Shown piece by piece: positions 1 to 11,104 of a stretch of DNA of 64,000 nucleotides. The stretch is from Cycas panzhihuaensis. Taxonomy: Eukaryota > Cycadophyta. Location: the NCBI GenBank assembly GCA_023213395.1, contig CM041465.1:85505741-85569740 (forward strand), written 5' to 3'. Every line of letters starts with the position of its first letter. The stretch's first letter is position 1. Under the pieces are notes generated by a model. That model was not told the origin of the DNA, searched no databases, and was given only the letters and a program-made list of their open reading frames with translations. The translations under genes and the position numbers were made by a program.

Positions 1-3000
1 ATATATAGTGAGAGTGAAGGAATACCAAACTAATGCATGCCTAATTTTTACTCATGGTAGAACATATATGAATATGGCTTACCATAGTTTAAGCTATTTA
101 GAAGTTAAAACTTCATAGATGTAGTTTATCCTCTTTGTAGAGTAGATCATAATTTATATAAATTATAAAGTAAGTTATAGTTTATACTTATTATGATAAG
201 AAATGAAGGACTTACTCTATATATAGGTACCTAAGAGTGTGGGATAACTTGCATAAGAAGTTCTAAATATTAACCAAGAAAAAATTGGTGTTATTATAGA
301 AGAAGTTGGTAAGCATGAGTAGATTATATCATACTCATACTAGACCAACTAGGTTAAACCCCTTACATAAGAGGGTTCAAATATTGATTGAATGTAAGTA
401 TTGGACTAGGACTAACTTTATATCGTTATTAACGTATTTGAGTTTTAGGTGCCCCCAGGGCATGTTGTATTATAGGAATATCTAATGTAGCTAGTGCCAT
501 TTATTTTACTTGATCTTTTGGAAGATTAAATATTAATAACAACATTTTAGAAAATAAATCAACATCAATTGATATTGATATTAAGATCTTCAAAAGTATC
601 TCAGTATTGACTGGTATATTTTGAATTTATGAGATTTATATTTTAGCCTTTATATAAATTACTTGAGCTTGTTGACACAATAAGACTAACTATGAGATGG
701 ATATATATATGAGTGAAGAAGTGTTAACAACTTGTATAGATGAGATAGAAGGTAACTTAGAAGTAAAATCCTAAGGATATTTAGGATCTATCATATAAAT
801 AGATTATGAGGGTGACTCAACTTTAACTTTTAACAAAGGTGAAGGAGGTAGGAAATATAAACTAACTTTAATTTTTAATAAAGATAAAGTAGAAGGAGAA
901 AGTGAGTGTTTGTCCTTACATATTGTATAATAGCTTGGTTAGTAAAAGAACCAAAGATATCACTAAAAAAGGTTTCAACATGGGTTTTAGGTGAGGTTCA
1001 TACCATAAAAGAGAAACTCAGTTATATCAAGTAAATATTAATAGAGAGATTTTTGAAGTCACAATGCAAAAGCAAGGAAAACAAAAGAATGACCATTCTA
1101 GAGAAAGATTGAAGAATCAACCTCTAAATATGATTACCACAATAATAATAACACAAGGACTCCTAGTTATGGACTCTAAATGTCTTACTAAGAATATAAA
1201 GTAATCTTCATAGTAGAATGAGATGTTTAGAGAGTGGGAAAAAACTAAAGAAATAACAAAAGAGGGGTTGACTCCCTAGTATAGTTACTAAAATATTTAC
1301 TTGAGAATGAGGCATTATTCTTTTGATCTAAGGAAATACCTAGAGCTAAGATAAACCCTAAAAGAAGAGAATGAAACTCACTCCTATAATGAATAGGATT
1401 CCTATAAGTGATGAATAAAATTATATGTATATAGTTACTAGTTATATCAAAATATAACAAACTCAGTATATTTATAAAGAACAACAAAGTACCTTTCATA
1501 AGGATTTTTAGATTCATTTGTTACTTTAATTTATTTTATATATTTTTTAAAAAATTAATAAATATGTTTATTTATATTATCTCCTTTATTAAAATTAATT
1601 AAATAGAGCATGTAAAATAAATCAAGTAAGCTATAAAAGACTCTTATTTAGTTTGTTGCTTGAGAAATGCCTTTGCTTGATGATGAACATCATTGTTTCT
1701 TTCCTTGTCTATTCTTTTTTTTCCTACAAAATAATATTAAAGAAAACTATCAAATACTCATTATCCATTAAAAGAAACTTAAATACAAACCTATATGAGA
1801 GCACCCTAGAATAGGGATAAAGCATATAGATATTTTATTTATTTATTTGGATAACCACTTGACAAGTTCTCTAAAGCGATAAAGTAAAAAAAGAAAATAA
1901 GGCAAGTAAAAGGAAGAAACAAGTATAAGAGAGAAAGGTAGAATAATTACACAAATAAATATACATATGAGAGATAAAATATAAAATTAAATTATTATAA
2001 TGCACATAATAAAATAAAAATAGACAAGCAAATTAGACCATACCACTAAAAGAATACAATTAAAACAAAGTGAATAATGTGGAGTATATATAAAGCAAAT
2101 ATAATAATACCATAAAAAAATAATTAAAAACCTATAACATAATAATTATAATATCCTAAAGGATATAAAGCAAATATACGATGCCATAAGAGGACCCATG
2201 ATGATACCATGAAAGTGGTAAAGGAACTCTATAGTAATACCATAAAAAGTGTATAGTTGAGTTGTAATATAATATAGAGAGGTGCATTAGAGTAGAAAAC
2301 TAGCAAAATAAGTGAGTAAATTCTATAATTGTGATCACCAAAAATAGGGCATGTATTAATCCTCAGTCCAATAGTAAAAGCAAATTATAAATAAAGTGTG
2401 AGTACTTTATTTAAATGTACACAAATAAGGGAATGAGTGTTGCTATAATGTTTTTAGACCTAAAGATCTCTCAGGACTAAGTAGACCTAAGTAAAAGATA
2501 TTTATAGGGAAAAATTAAGGAATAAACCTATAAATTTATATTAAATCTAGTTTCTTTAGAGAAATGTATTATTTTTTAGGGTCTTATTTTGAAGTTATCC
2601 TAAAGAAATATGAAACAGGACCAATAGAATAAGACCAAAAAGTAAAAAATGCATAAGCTCCTTATATAATGATAATTTTTAACTAATGACCACTCATTTT
2701 GTATCTACTCAAGGAGATATATATAATGAAGTATGTAGAACCATCATTTACATTCAAAAGTAAAGTGAAGTGATACTAAGTTAGATCTACTTCTTTAAAT
2801 AGAAAATAAAATTAAAATGAAATCTAAATAGACAAAATTACCTTGGCACCAAGTGCCAAATAAAATTAGGATTAACCCAAAAATAAAACTTACATAATGA
2901 GTTAGGGGTCTATCATATTTATAGGTGCTAATATACCTTCCTATTAAAAAACCTAACTTCAATAATAATATCAATAATAAAATATTAACTTCCTAATATA

Positions 3001-3432
3001 AAAAATTAACTTTATATTAATTTAAAAATACTACTCCCAAAAAATTAACTTATAATAAAATACCAACTTCTCCTCAATAGAATAGGATTACTACAATCCA
3101 TCTCTCCTTTAAAGAATACTTTACTCACAAAATATTTATAATTACTTTTTACTTAGAAGTCTAGAGTATGTACATTCTTGTGCATATATCTTTAATCCTC
3201 CATCTATTAGGGCTTGAATATCATAGGATTTAGGTTCTCTATTTTCTTATCATCTTAAAGTGACCTATATATAATTTCTTGTTGTTTATAATACTACTAT
3301 ATCTAGAACTACTTTTATATGTGACTCTCTTCTTGGTCAATCTTGAGACTTATGTGTTCTAAGATCTTATATTATACTTGCATATTATGTCTACTTATAG
3401 TTATTCTTAAGGAGAAATTAAGGGATTATGGG
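1..3432. other. AT-rich flank, no gene recognised
   Basis: The stretch is very AT-rich, nearly free of CG and has no frame longer than about 90 codons. I see no protein motif, LTR end, primer site or RNA gene that I can defend. It is probably long-decayed repeat DNA, judging by its similarity in composition to the decayed copia elements to its right, but that is inference. Confidence 0.5.
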
Positions 3433-3675
3433 GGTGTTAGAAAACACCAAATAAACAGATAGGATGTCAAGATCATTTATATATATAATAGACTTAAATA
3501 AAATAAGCACCCAAGATAATAAATTTGACATGGAAAATCCTTTTCTGAAAAACCCACCATAGAATTATAATATTATAATTTTATAAATATATCATAATAT
3601 TATAATAGACTTGGATCTTTATTTATAGATCAATAAGTGCCTAAATTAATTACTTTTGGATTACATTTTCTAGCC
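3433..3675 (-). repeat. copia-type LTR fragment (C3 family)
   Basis: The stretch aligns with 44973-45212, sharing words such as cttggatctttatttatag and the block ending in aaaacccacca, a string typical (as reverse complement) of plant copia LTR ends. The strand is set by the 45212 copy, which abuts a minus-strand polypurine tract. The first bases, tgttag, follow a purine-rich run (attatggggg), which would instead fit a plus-strand start, so orientation is not certain. It ends where the C1 LTR begins. Confidence 0.5.
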
Positions 3676-4050
3676 TAACATTACATAATAACGCCTTCAT
3701 TTCTTTATAATATATGTTAATTTTATGTATAATGTGTACTTTTGGATGACCCACATTATAAATTAATCATGTTAGGTCTGCAAAATGTGTTGCTTAGTTG
3801 GATAATTATATTTATTGAAATCTTAATGGGATGCTTATAAATTAAGCTTTAAACAATTTATTTATACATGATTTTAAAGTATATACAGAAGCTCTACCAT
3901 TTTGGAGCCTTGCATGGTAACTAATTCACCTGTGACTATTGATTATCTTAGTTCTACTCATGTTCTTGCATGTTTATTATAATATTTTGATAGTATAGTT
4001 TGATATTCAGTTAGTAGCACATGATTTCTAAATCTTGGAGGTTTCTTTCA
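3676..4050 (+). repeat. 5' LTR of copia element C1
   Basis: Bases from about 3690 on match 44797-44880 (shared word ccttcatttctttRtaatat and atataatgtgtac further on). The right edge is fixed by tttctttCA at 4050, directly followed by a primer site. The left edge is an estimate from the alignment with the 3' copy, which is itself cut short. Length is about 375 bp, normal for a copia LTR. Confidence 0.6.
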
Positions 4051-4062
4051 TGGTATTAGAGC
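4051..4062 (+). other. primer binding site of C1, tRNA-iMet type
   Basis: TGGTATTAGAGC differs by one C-to-T change from TGGTATCAGAGC, the usual plant copia site complementary to the 3' end of initiator tRNA-Met. It starts directly after the LTR-terminal CA and sets C1 on the plus strand. Confidence 0.8.
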
Positions 4063-5654
4063 TAGTTTGTGCTCTAATTTAAAGTTCTTTAAGAAGATAG
4101 TGAAAAATACAGGCCTATTCCCGCACAATGACACCTATTTTCACTTTTTTATCCATTTTTCTCTTGGTTATTAGTGCATATTATAGTATTAACATGAAGT
4201 ACAGGCCATTCTTAATGTGTATCAATCACAAACTATTGATATCCAGTCCATGTATAGCCATACTTACTTAGAGGTCTATTTTTTATCAAATAATAGAGAA
4301 AATGGCCCATTTTCAAGCCATTCCAACCATGGATCCAAATGAATCTACCTTTTAGAGTAGTATTTCCCTCTTTAGTAGATATCAAGCTTTATTCTCAATC
4401 TATAGGAGTCCATCTTAATGAGTTTCCTATAGTTTTAAGCATGTTTCTAGCCAGTTTACCTCTCATAACCTATGCATACTTCTTAATCATTTCTCACTCA
4501 TTCTAAGCCCATTTTTTATTAAACCTACATCTACTAGCTTCCTCTAACCTTTATGCCCTTTGTTCATCAGTCTTAGATAAAAAATTTATAATTTTAAGTG
4601 ACCTTGGAGACTTTGTTTCTTTGTGTGGGTTATGCATGGTTGTGTTTAATCTGCAGAGACTCTACTGATTTATTTTCTCCATATTTTTTCATTAAGATCA
4701 ACTTTAGATTATTGAAATCAAACTGTATTTGATGTTTATTATGAATTCATGCCATTATCCCCCTTGATCTAGTTCTTTTAATCTTTCATATGACCCTTCT
4801 CTTCATCAAAAGGGGCAAATTTAAAATAACTTTATGTTATTTTAAATTATTTTTATAATATCAAAAAATTTAAATTATATTTCATAAGATTTAGGTCCAT
4901 TAGCCCCTTACTTGCATCAGCAGGTGGTTATGTGCAGTCTGCAGGCAACCAGCCTATCCCTCTTAAGGTTTTCTCTCAATAGGATGCTTACACCATTTGG
5001 GCTATAACTTTGTAACTAGGTGTTTAATTTCCAAACCCTCTAGACCCTTAGAAAGAGAATTTAGGGGGCTACAACTTAGAAATAGATTGAATCAAATTTG
5101 AAGTCATTTTTCTAAAGTTATAAGCTATCAAATTAGAGCTTGGTGTTGGAGTATCTTTAATGTTTTTTTCTAATTTTTTAAAGGATAAATTTAGCTTTCT
5201 AGAATTTCTTTTGTTGCTTTATGCTATTACTAACCTTTAGTCAATTGTCTTATTCTAGTTTTTAGTCTAACAAAGTGCATGGTATTGGTTTTTAATAGGT
5301 GTCATTCTTAGAAGATTAAAGTGGCTCTCTCTTATATAATCCCACTCAAGAGCACTCTAAACCCTTCCTTGTTCATAAATTTCTTTCATTTCCATTTTAT
5401 ATTATAGTTATTTTATTAAAAAACCTTTGTGTGTAATAACTCACTTCATAAAATTAATATTATCACATTAAAAAGATAACTCCCAAATTAACCTCTTTAT
5501 ACCAGCCTTACATGGGGAATGGTTAGGACCCTTAAAGTTACCACTTTGCACATGCCATTAGTGTACTCTAATTTACTAAGGAAACCATTGGCTATAACAT
5601 GTAATAGGTGGTAAGCTGAGGTAGAAATATTTCTATTAGAGTTTGGAGACTAGG
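4063..5654 (+). other. C1 leader side / unassigned AT-rich DNA
   Basis: There is no coding potential. At 4803-4822 the run atcaaaaggggcaaat, preceded by a T-rich stretch, resembles the polypurine tract used by many plant copia elements (CATCAAAAGGGGG type), so the 3' end of another decayed copia may lie here; this is weak. The right end, CTAGG at 5650-5654, is one copy of the X1 target duplication. Confidence 0.35.
5650..5654. repeat. target site duplication CTAGG, left copy
   Basis: CTAGG lies directly before the X1 LTR terminus TGAAACGC. The same five bases follow the other terminus at 41511-41515. A 5-bp duplication is standard for Ty3/gypsy integrases. Confidence 0.85.
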
Positions 5655-8213
5655 TGAAACGCTCTCCGCGGGGCAGTGATCCTACGGCTAGCAAAGGGAT
5701 ACAAAACACCACACTGACCGGCTAGGGCAATGAGGATCTCACCTCATGGGACATCCGGCGCCTTGAGCGCAGTTCGGGGATCGCAAGGTGCCCGGTTGCT
5801 CTGTGTAGCCGTGCAAATACGAGGCCTTCCTACCCTTCTGATGGCCGGAAGGAGAGGGAAACTCGGCTTGTGGCTTCTCAAGGTAATGAGAAGGCAACGA
5901 GAGGGCAACAAAATCAACGTGCAACAGGTGTGAAGTAAAGTGTGGTTGAGAGATACAACGTAAACGGGTCTTCTATTCCTATGATATGTAAAGTAAAGGA
6001 ACGGTGTGAGAAAGTAAATGTAAAATAAAATACTATTTCCCTTTTTCCCTTATGTTTCCTTATCTTTTACTCATCAAGCAGGTGCAAAAAGCAAGAATGA
6101 TATAAAAGGGAAAAAAATAAAAGGAAACGCGAGGAGTACCTGGATCCGGCGGTTGAGGTTGAAGTGTGAATTCTCCTTCTCGGTTGCGCTCCTTTCCTCT
6201 TTCCTCCACGCATGCAACGTTGGCCAACGGTGGCGAAGGGGGTCCACTTACCTCCCCGTGAGCATGCGAAATCAAACAAAATGAAAAGACGAAAAAAATG
6301 AACTTAACGCTAAAGGGGAGAAATACCGTGTGAGAGCCGACCGGCAATGGGTTTGTCTCGCGCGCCACCTCCTCCAATGCGATCCTGCAGACAAGTAGAG
6401 AGAGCACCTTCCTCTCGGGAGAGAGGCTACGAAGCACGGCAAAGATATATATATATATATATATGCAAATGAAATCAACTAAGCTAAATAACTTGAGTTA
6501 TATGATAGGACGTAGCAAAAATGAAACAAAAATGCGTGATAAGCATATACACTGTCATGCACCATAAAACATACTACGTGGGACTGAGTGTAGCCTCGGG
6601 ATGGCTAACTCACCCACGGGAGGTCTCCATGAGGTTCGGGAAGGAAACGTTAGTGGGCAACAAGGTGAGACGGGTAGTGATGGGTTACCTACACCAAAGG
6701 GAAAGCTCAAACCAACTCTCTTAGGCCTCCCTAGCTCCGTTTCTTAAGAAAAACGTGGATGGTAAAGGGAGAGAGGATAAGGGACGGAACCCTTGGGGAG
6801 AAGGGCGGCAATGGGGGACGGAACCCTGCCTATCTCCCTCAAACCCTCGTGTGAAACCCTTTACACCGGTTAACTCAGAAAAGGGTGGAAGAGATAGCTT
6901 AGAGGGAAAGGGTGAATCTCAAGGAAATGCAAGGAAATAACCCCAATCTAGGGCAGCGCTATAGGAAAGCTACAACTAGCTAAGATTACTTTCATTGGAT
7001 GGCCAAGGAAATATCAAAGAAAGTAAATGCAATGGGGGGAAAAGAGCTTGTAAATAGAACAACAAAAAAGCAAGGAAAAAAGCACCAACAAGAAACAAGA
7101 AATACCTTGGATGAGAAAGGGCATGCATGCATGCACTTGGCCACTTGGAGCAGCAGCAATAATCAGTGTCTAGAGGCTGATTCTGAGTGTTTTTTGCTAG
7201 AGTGTGGATGGGAAAAGGTCCATGCAAGTTGAGAGCTGAAAGTTGATCCTTGGAGTAGCCTTTTTGGTGAAGAAATCCCTTGGATCTTTGAGCATTTGTA
7301 AGGGAGAGTGGAACTTGTTGTGGAGAACTGGGGGGCAAGAATGGCCCCGCAACTCCAAATTTTATGGCAGCCCACTACACCTCTATCCAACTGCTGTACA
7401 TGAAGCTCTCTGATTTCTGTGTCCTTCTCTTGTGTTCTTGTGAAGAGTTGCTCTTGGAAGTTTTGAAAAATGAGCCTTAGAATGATGCAAATGAGTAAAA
7501 AAAATCATTTTATCTCTTGTTCATAGTAAGTGAACGTTGGGGACGTTGGGACGCCTCCAATCGTACGGAGCCACGCGGCAGTTCCGTGAAAAAATGCAGA
7601 AACTATCGCGTAGTTCTCTTTTTTAAATTTTAAACAACAGATCATGCAGAAATTTTAAGGCATCAAGAACTCAGGTAGTACCGCTGCAAACTTTGTGGTA
7701 CCACTAAGTTTACTACAGTATCAGCTTGAAATTAAAAATAGAGAAAAATAAGCAGCAAAATTAGGTTTTGAGGCAAAAACAGAGGCTAATCATGAATGGG
7801 AACAGCTAAGGGAATGCCCAAGAAGTAGGCAAGTACCCAAAATAATGCAAATAGTCCTAACTAAGGATTAAATCGAACTTAGAAAGGATGGCAATGCAAA
7901 CGACATGTTGTAGCAAGAATAAACAAGCTGGCAGAAATAATCCCGGGAGACCGTGGAGACATCGTGAGTGGCTGTATGCCATACGGGGTGTCGCATTCAC
8001 TGAGGAATGCCTCACCGTGAGTCGTCATAGTCAAGGCGTGCCATTAGGCACATGCATTATGAGCAAGCAGACAAACAAATGCATGTAGGCAGGCATATGT
8101 CAATCAAACTACTCTAAACTACCCTAATTAACATAGGTAAGAAAAGTAAGAACATATACCTGAATAAACCTGTATCGATGCGTCTCGAGTCCATTCCCAA
8201 TAGCTGGGAAACA
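5655..8213 (-). repeat. 3' LTR of X1 (LTR A)
   Basis: A 2559-bp LTR, TGAAACGC...GGGAAACA as read on the plus strand. It aligns end to end with 13324-13457 plus 39098-41510. It contains an (AT)n run at 6446-6463. Several minus-strand frames of 60-125 codons lie inside, but they are not kept in frame in the other LTR copies, so I do not call them genes. A minus-strand polypurine tract lies directly at the 8213 side, which makes this the 3' LTR. Confidence 0.9.
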
Positions 8214-8223
8214 TTGCCCCCTT
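8214..8223 (-). other. polypurine tract of X1
   Basis: On the minus strand the bases read AAGGGGGCAA directly before the LTR start TGTTTCCC. This is the usual plus-strand primer position and sets the orientation. Element G has an equivalent run, AAGGGAGTAG before TGTTTCTC. Confidence 0.75.
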
Positions 8224-8570
8224 GGCAGTAGAGCCTCACTGCTCGGAAGCGTAATGTGATGGTGAATGCTGACAATCAAGAAACATGAGTAGCACATGCA
8301 TATATAAATATAAAAGTAATCAAGAGCAGCACGTGATCCAAGGGTGTAGGCAAGTGTCATGGCAGAACGCGTGGATAGGCGAGACAGAGACGAGGACAAC
8401 GTAGGGGCAGCCTACGTGTCACCCAAACATCGACCTGAAACTGGAGAAAGCAAGTAAAGAAGGTGCCCCCATCAAGTGGCGCGTGAAGTAGAGGGCATCC
8501 AAAGAAACATAGAAGCGATCTAACCAACAAAGAACTGTGAGACTTGGGCACCTGCCGGTGTAAGCCTCAG
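8224..8570 (-). other. X1 3' untranslated segment
   Basis: Noncoding segment between the RNase H remnant and the polypurine tract. It is homologous to 15919-16260 in X2 and 24695-25040 in X3. No domain was recognised. Confidence 0.5.
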
Positions 8571-8665
8571 GGGCGGTCATCAAGAAGAGGGAGGCGATGC
8601 TCAAGGATAAGGTAGACGAGGCTGCCGGCCTCAGCATTGAGGTGCCTCGGGATATGCTGAATACG
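8571..8665 (-). pseudogene. C-terminal remnant of a second RNase H, X1
   Basis: The minus strand reads IQHIPRHLNAEAGSL followed by VYLILEHRLPLLDD. This is the end of an RNase H fold of the type HIPRxLNxEADxLAN, and it lines up with the RNase H of element G (CIPCDLNTEVNNLVNFILEH, 59071-59517). Only about 30 residues remain. Upstream (higher coordinates) the sequence switches directly into the 3' region of the antisense gene seen in X2, so a deletion removed the rest of RNase H and the antisense ORF. It would not be active. Confidence 0.65.
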
Positions 8666-8963
8666 TAGATTTTGTAAATATGTAGATGCATGTGTTTCCT
8701 TCCATGTATGGCCATATGTCTAACAGGAGCACACACATCCACCGTAAGCAGAGGTGATCGAGAGGTATAAGGTTAGAAATAGAGTGACATACACATCCAC
8801 GGGGGAGCATAGCGGAATATGCAAAGGAAACAACAGGCAGGAGAAGGGAGTGACGATACTCCACAGCGTCATCCTAGTTGGGGGATGCCCAAATAAAAGG
8901 ACAAAGGTCCCCAAGAGCGCACGGGAACGCGGGTTCCGCGAGAGGAACCGAAAGAAGAAACGA
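8666..8963 (+). other. retained 3' region of the deleted antisense gene, X1
   Basis: Words such as tgtttccttccatgtatggc and the block around gatcgagaggt match X2 at 19850-20160 and X3 at 25160-25490. In X2 this lies downstream of the plus-strand antisense ORF. In X1 the ORF itself is gone. Confidence 0.55.
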
Positions 8964-9472
8964 GAATCCATCTTAAATTTCCATTCTACCCGTGGTTGGG
9001 AGGAATGGAAACAATTTAAAATGGTAGTTTAGGCTCATTTCAGAGCAAGAATCCATCTTAAATTGCCATTCAACCCGTGGTTGGGAGGAATGGAAACAAT
9101 TTAAAATGGTAGTTTAGGCTCATTTCGGAGCAAGAATCCATCTTAAATTACCATTCAACCCGTGGTTGGGAGGAATGGAAACAATTTAAAATGGTAGTTT
9201 AGGCTCGCCGAGCAAGAATCCATCTTAAATTGCCATTCAACCCGTGGTTGGGAGGAATGGAAATAATTTAAAATGGTAGTTTAGGCTCGCTTTGGAAAGC
9301 AAGAATCCATCTTAAATTACCATTCAACCCGTGGTTGGGAGGAATGGAAATAATTTAAAATGGTAGTTTAGGCTCGTTTCGAAGTAAGAATCCATCTTAA
9401 ATTGCCATTCAACCCGTGGTTGAGAGAAATGAAAACAATTTAAAATGGTAGTTTAGGCTCGCTTTGAGCAAG
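8964..9472 (-). repeat. six tandem copies of an ~85-bp repeat, X1
   Basis: Copies start at about 8964, 9049, 9134, 9216, 9303 and 9388 and share gaatccatcttaaatt, acccgtggttgggaggaat and atggtagtttaggctc. Period is 82-87 bp, with differences mainly at the copy ends. On the minus strand each unit holds the same short peptide context, so the array probably arose from the coding end of the polyprotein or its 3' untranslated part. X2 has one copy (20161-20252) and X3 two (25491-25662). Hypervariable tandem arrays near the 3' end are known from Tat/Ogre-type plant elements. Confidence 0.9.
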
Positions 9473-10082
9473 AAGAGAGGAAGAGGTGTGCCTAGACCCC
9501 ATAAAGGTAGGGGTAGTCACACGCAGGGTAGGAGATAGGTGACGAAGAGTAGGTCCAGTATCGCTAGGCCTACTAGTGAACTTACTATGGTCGGAACCAG
9601 ATAAGCGCAACGGACCTGGCACACGACGGATCGCGTGGCAAGGTTGCATACGAGTAAGAGTGGCTCTAGTCCGAGGTAAGGACCTAGAGCGTGAAGAAGA
9701 AGTGCCTCTACGAGTGGCTTGTCGACGTGGGCATCTACGTGAAACCGCTCGGGGAGGCCAAGAAGGTAAAATAAATGGCTGGTTTAAGACCAACGGCTCG
9801 GGAGCCAATGTAGAATGAGGAAGAGCGGGAATATTTGATCGAGATATTCCCCTAGGTGCTCGTGAAACCAGGGTGACACGTCAAGGAGAGGGCCCACAAC
9901 CCTCGCTATCTGAATCAGAATCACTCGTGGCAGCTAAGCAACCGTAACCACCTATGCCAATAGGGGTAAACCTAATTAGGTCTAGCTCATGACGTGGCAT
10001 AGGGTTCGACTGATGAAGGTCGGTCTCCTGAAACAAAGGTCCCACGGAAGGGGTAACCTCCTCAGGATCACTATCTTCATCA
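9473..10082 (-). pseudogene. linker region after protease, X1
   Basis: The minus strand continues from protease with a segment containing RFTPIGIGGYGCLAATSDSD, followed by further frame-broken sequence with LRLSGSDHSKFTSRPSD at its far end. Both parts have counterparts in element G (RFAPISICSYGYLAIMSD and LHQFGSDQVIVTHKPN), in the same order after protease. X3 has the same segment at 25663-26279. X2 keeps only the first part, between protease and RT. Function unknown. It sits where RT and integrase would be in an autonomous element. Confidence 0.6.
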
Positions 10083-11104
10083 TCAAGACACCGGCAGTCG
10101 GATGAGAGGTGTGAGATGGCATAGGCTCACGGCCGACAACTTTAACTTGTCCTTCATGGACAAATTTAAGTTGCCCCTATTGCGTGGAGCAGATTGCTCC
10201 CATCTGGTTGAGCCATGATCAGCCCAACAAGAGGTTGTACTCCACATCGACATCGAGTACAGCAACTTTGACAGAGACAGTTTTCCCTCCTAAGGTGAGG
10301 GAAAGGGAGACTGCCCCTAGAGGGGACTTCGCAATCCCATCATACCCTCGGCATTTCCAAGGGACAGACTCGAGAGCTACTATGCCTAGCTCCTTGAGCA
10401 TACGCATAGGCATAGCATTAACTGAGGAGCCATTATCCGCAATGGTCCTCTTTATCATACAATCAGGAGTGTCAATGGTAATGACGAACGGGTAATGCAA
10501 AAGCTTCTCCCGCTTGCTGGGAGATGGGAGATCTCTGGGATCAAATGAAATGACAGGTGGTCCATGAGAGGTAGCGCCTATCGCATGGATGGAAGCATCT
10601 TGTTGGCCAAGAGCTTCAAGAAGAAGAGCACGTTGCTCAGGGCAGCTTCTCAAGACGTCCATCAAGGACATTCCCGCGGCGATGGTGTAGAGCACACATG
10701 ATAGAAAAGGGCTTACCCTTCCCTGTGGGTTGGGTAAGCGCCCTTCTAAAGTCGAATCTACTGGGGCGGACGGGAATAGTCTTGGGAAGCGCAGGAATCT
10801 CCGGAGGAATGGCTTCCGGAAGAGGATCAAGGTGAGACGTGGACGAAGAGGCACCGACTGCCTCTTTAGCAGCTTGGGACCGGGTTAAGGCATATAACGG
10901 AGTGGTCTCAAGCAATTGGACAACCTTCTTCCCTCAGAAGTGACCGAAGGTGATGGAGCACGGCCGTGGGAGCACGAAGGGAAGATGACCTTCGCACACC
11001 CTTCCCTCTCGCCATGCGGCGGAATCGGAGACCTATCCCGATTCCACTGCCTTTCGCTGGATATCACACCCTGTTCCCCATGTTTGGGGAATGGGTCTCT
11101 ATGA
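10083..11104 (-). pseudogene. retroviral-type aspartic protease region, X1
   Basis: A 211-codon open stretch (10854-10219) has the order expected of a gypsy protease: an N-terminal approach (GKPFSIMCALHH in an overlapping frame), the strand HYPFVITIDTPD, the catalytic loop ADNGSSVNAM, then YNLLLGRPWLNQM, the usual exit motif of Ty3/gypsy proteases. The enzyme would cleave the Gag-Pol polyprotein in the particle. The catalytic Asp is present. The exit motif falls just beyond a frameshift near 10219. Gag lies upstream on the same strand. Instead of RT, a linker and tandem repeats follow. Confidence 0.85.

Noticed and set aside
1245-1517. 90-codon minus frame, rich in Leu, Phe and Ile
   Set aside because: The composition is what AT-rich DNA gives by chance; no start context, signal peptide logic or family match could be seen.
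2843-2860. Inverted repeat ttggcac-caa-gtgccaa
   Set aside because: It could pass for a primer site or hairpin, but no LTR end or polypurine tract lies next to it.
6060-6437. 125-codon minus frame in LTR A, also partly at 39382-39768
   Set aside because: It is kept in both because they are the two LTRs of X1. It starts within an (AT)n flank and lacks any domain.
8964-9472. Regular repeats that might look like a CRISPR array
   Set aside because: The whole 85-bp unit is repeated, without unique spacers, inside a eukaryotic retrotransposon.
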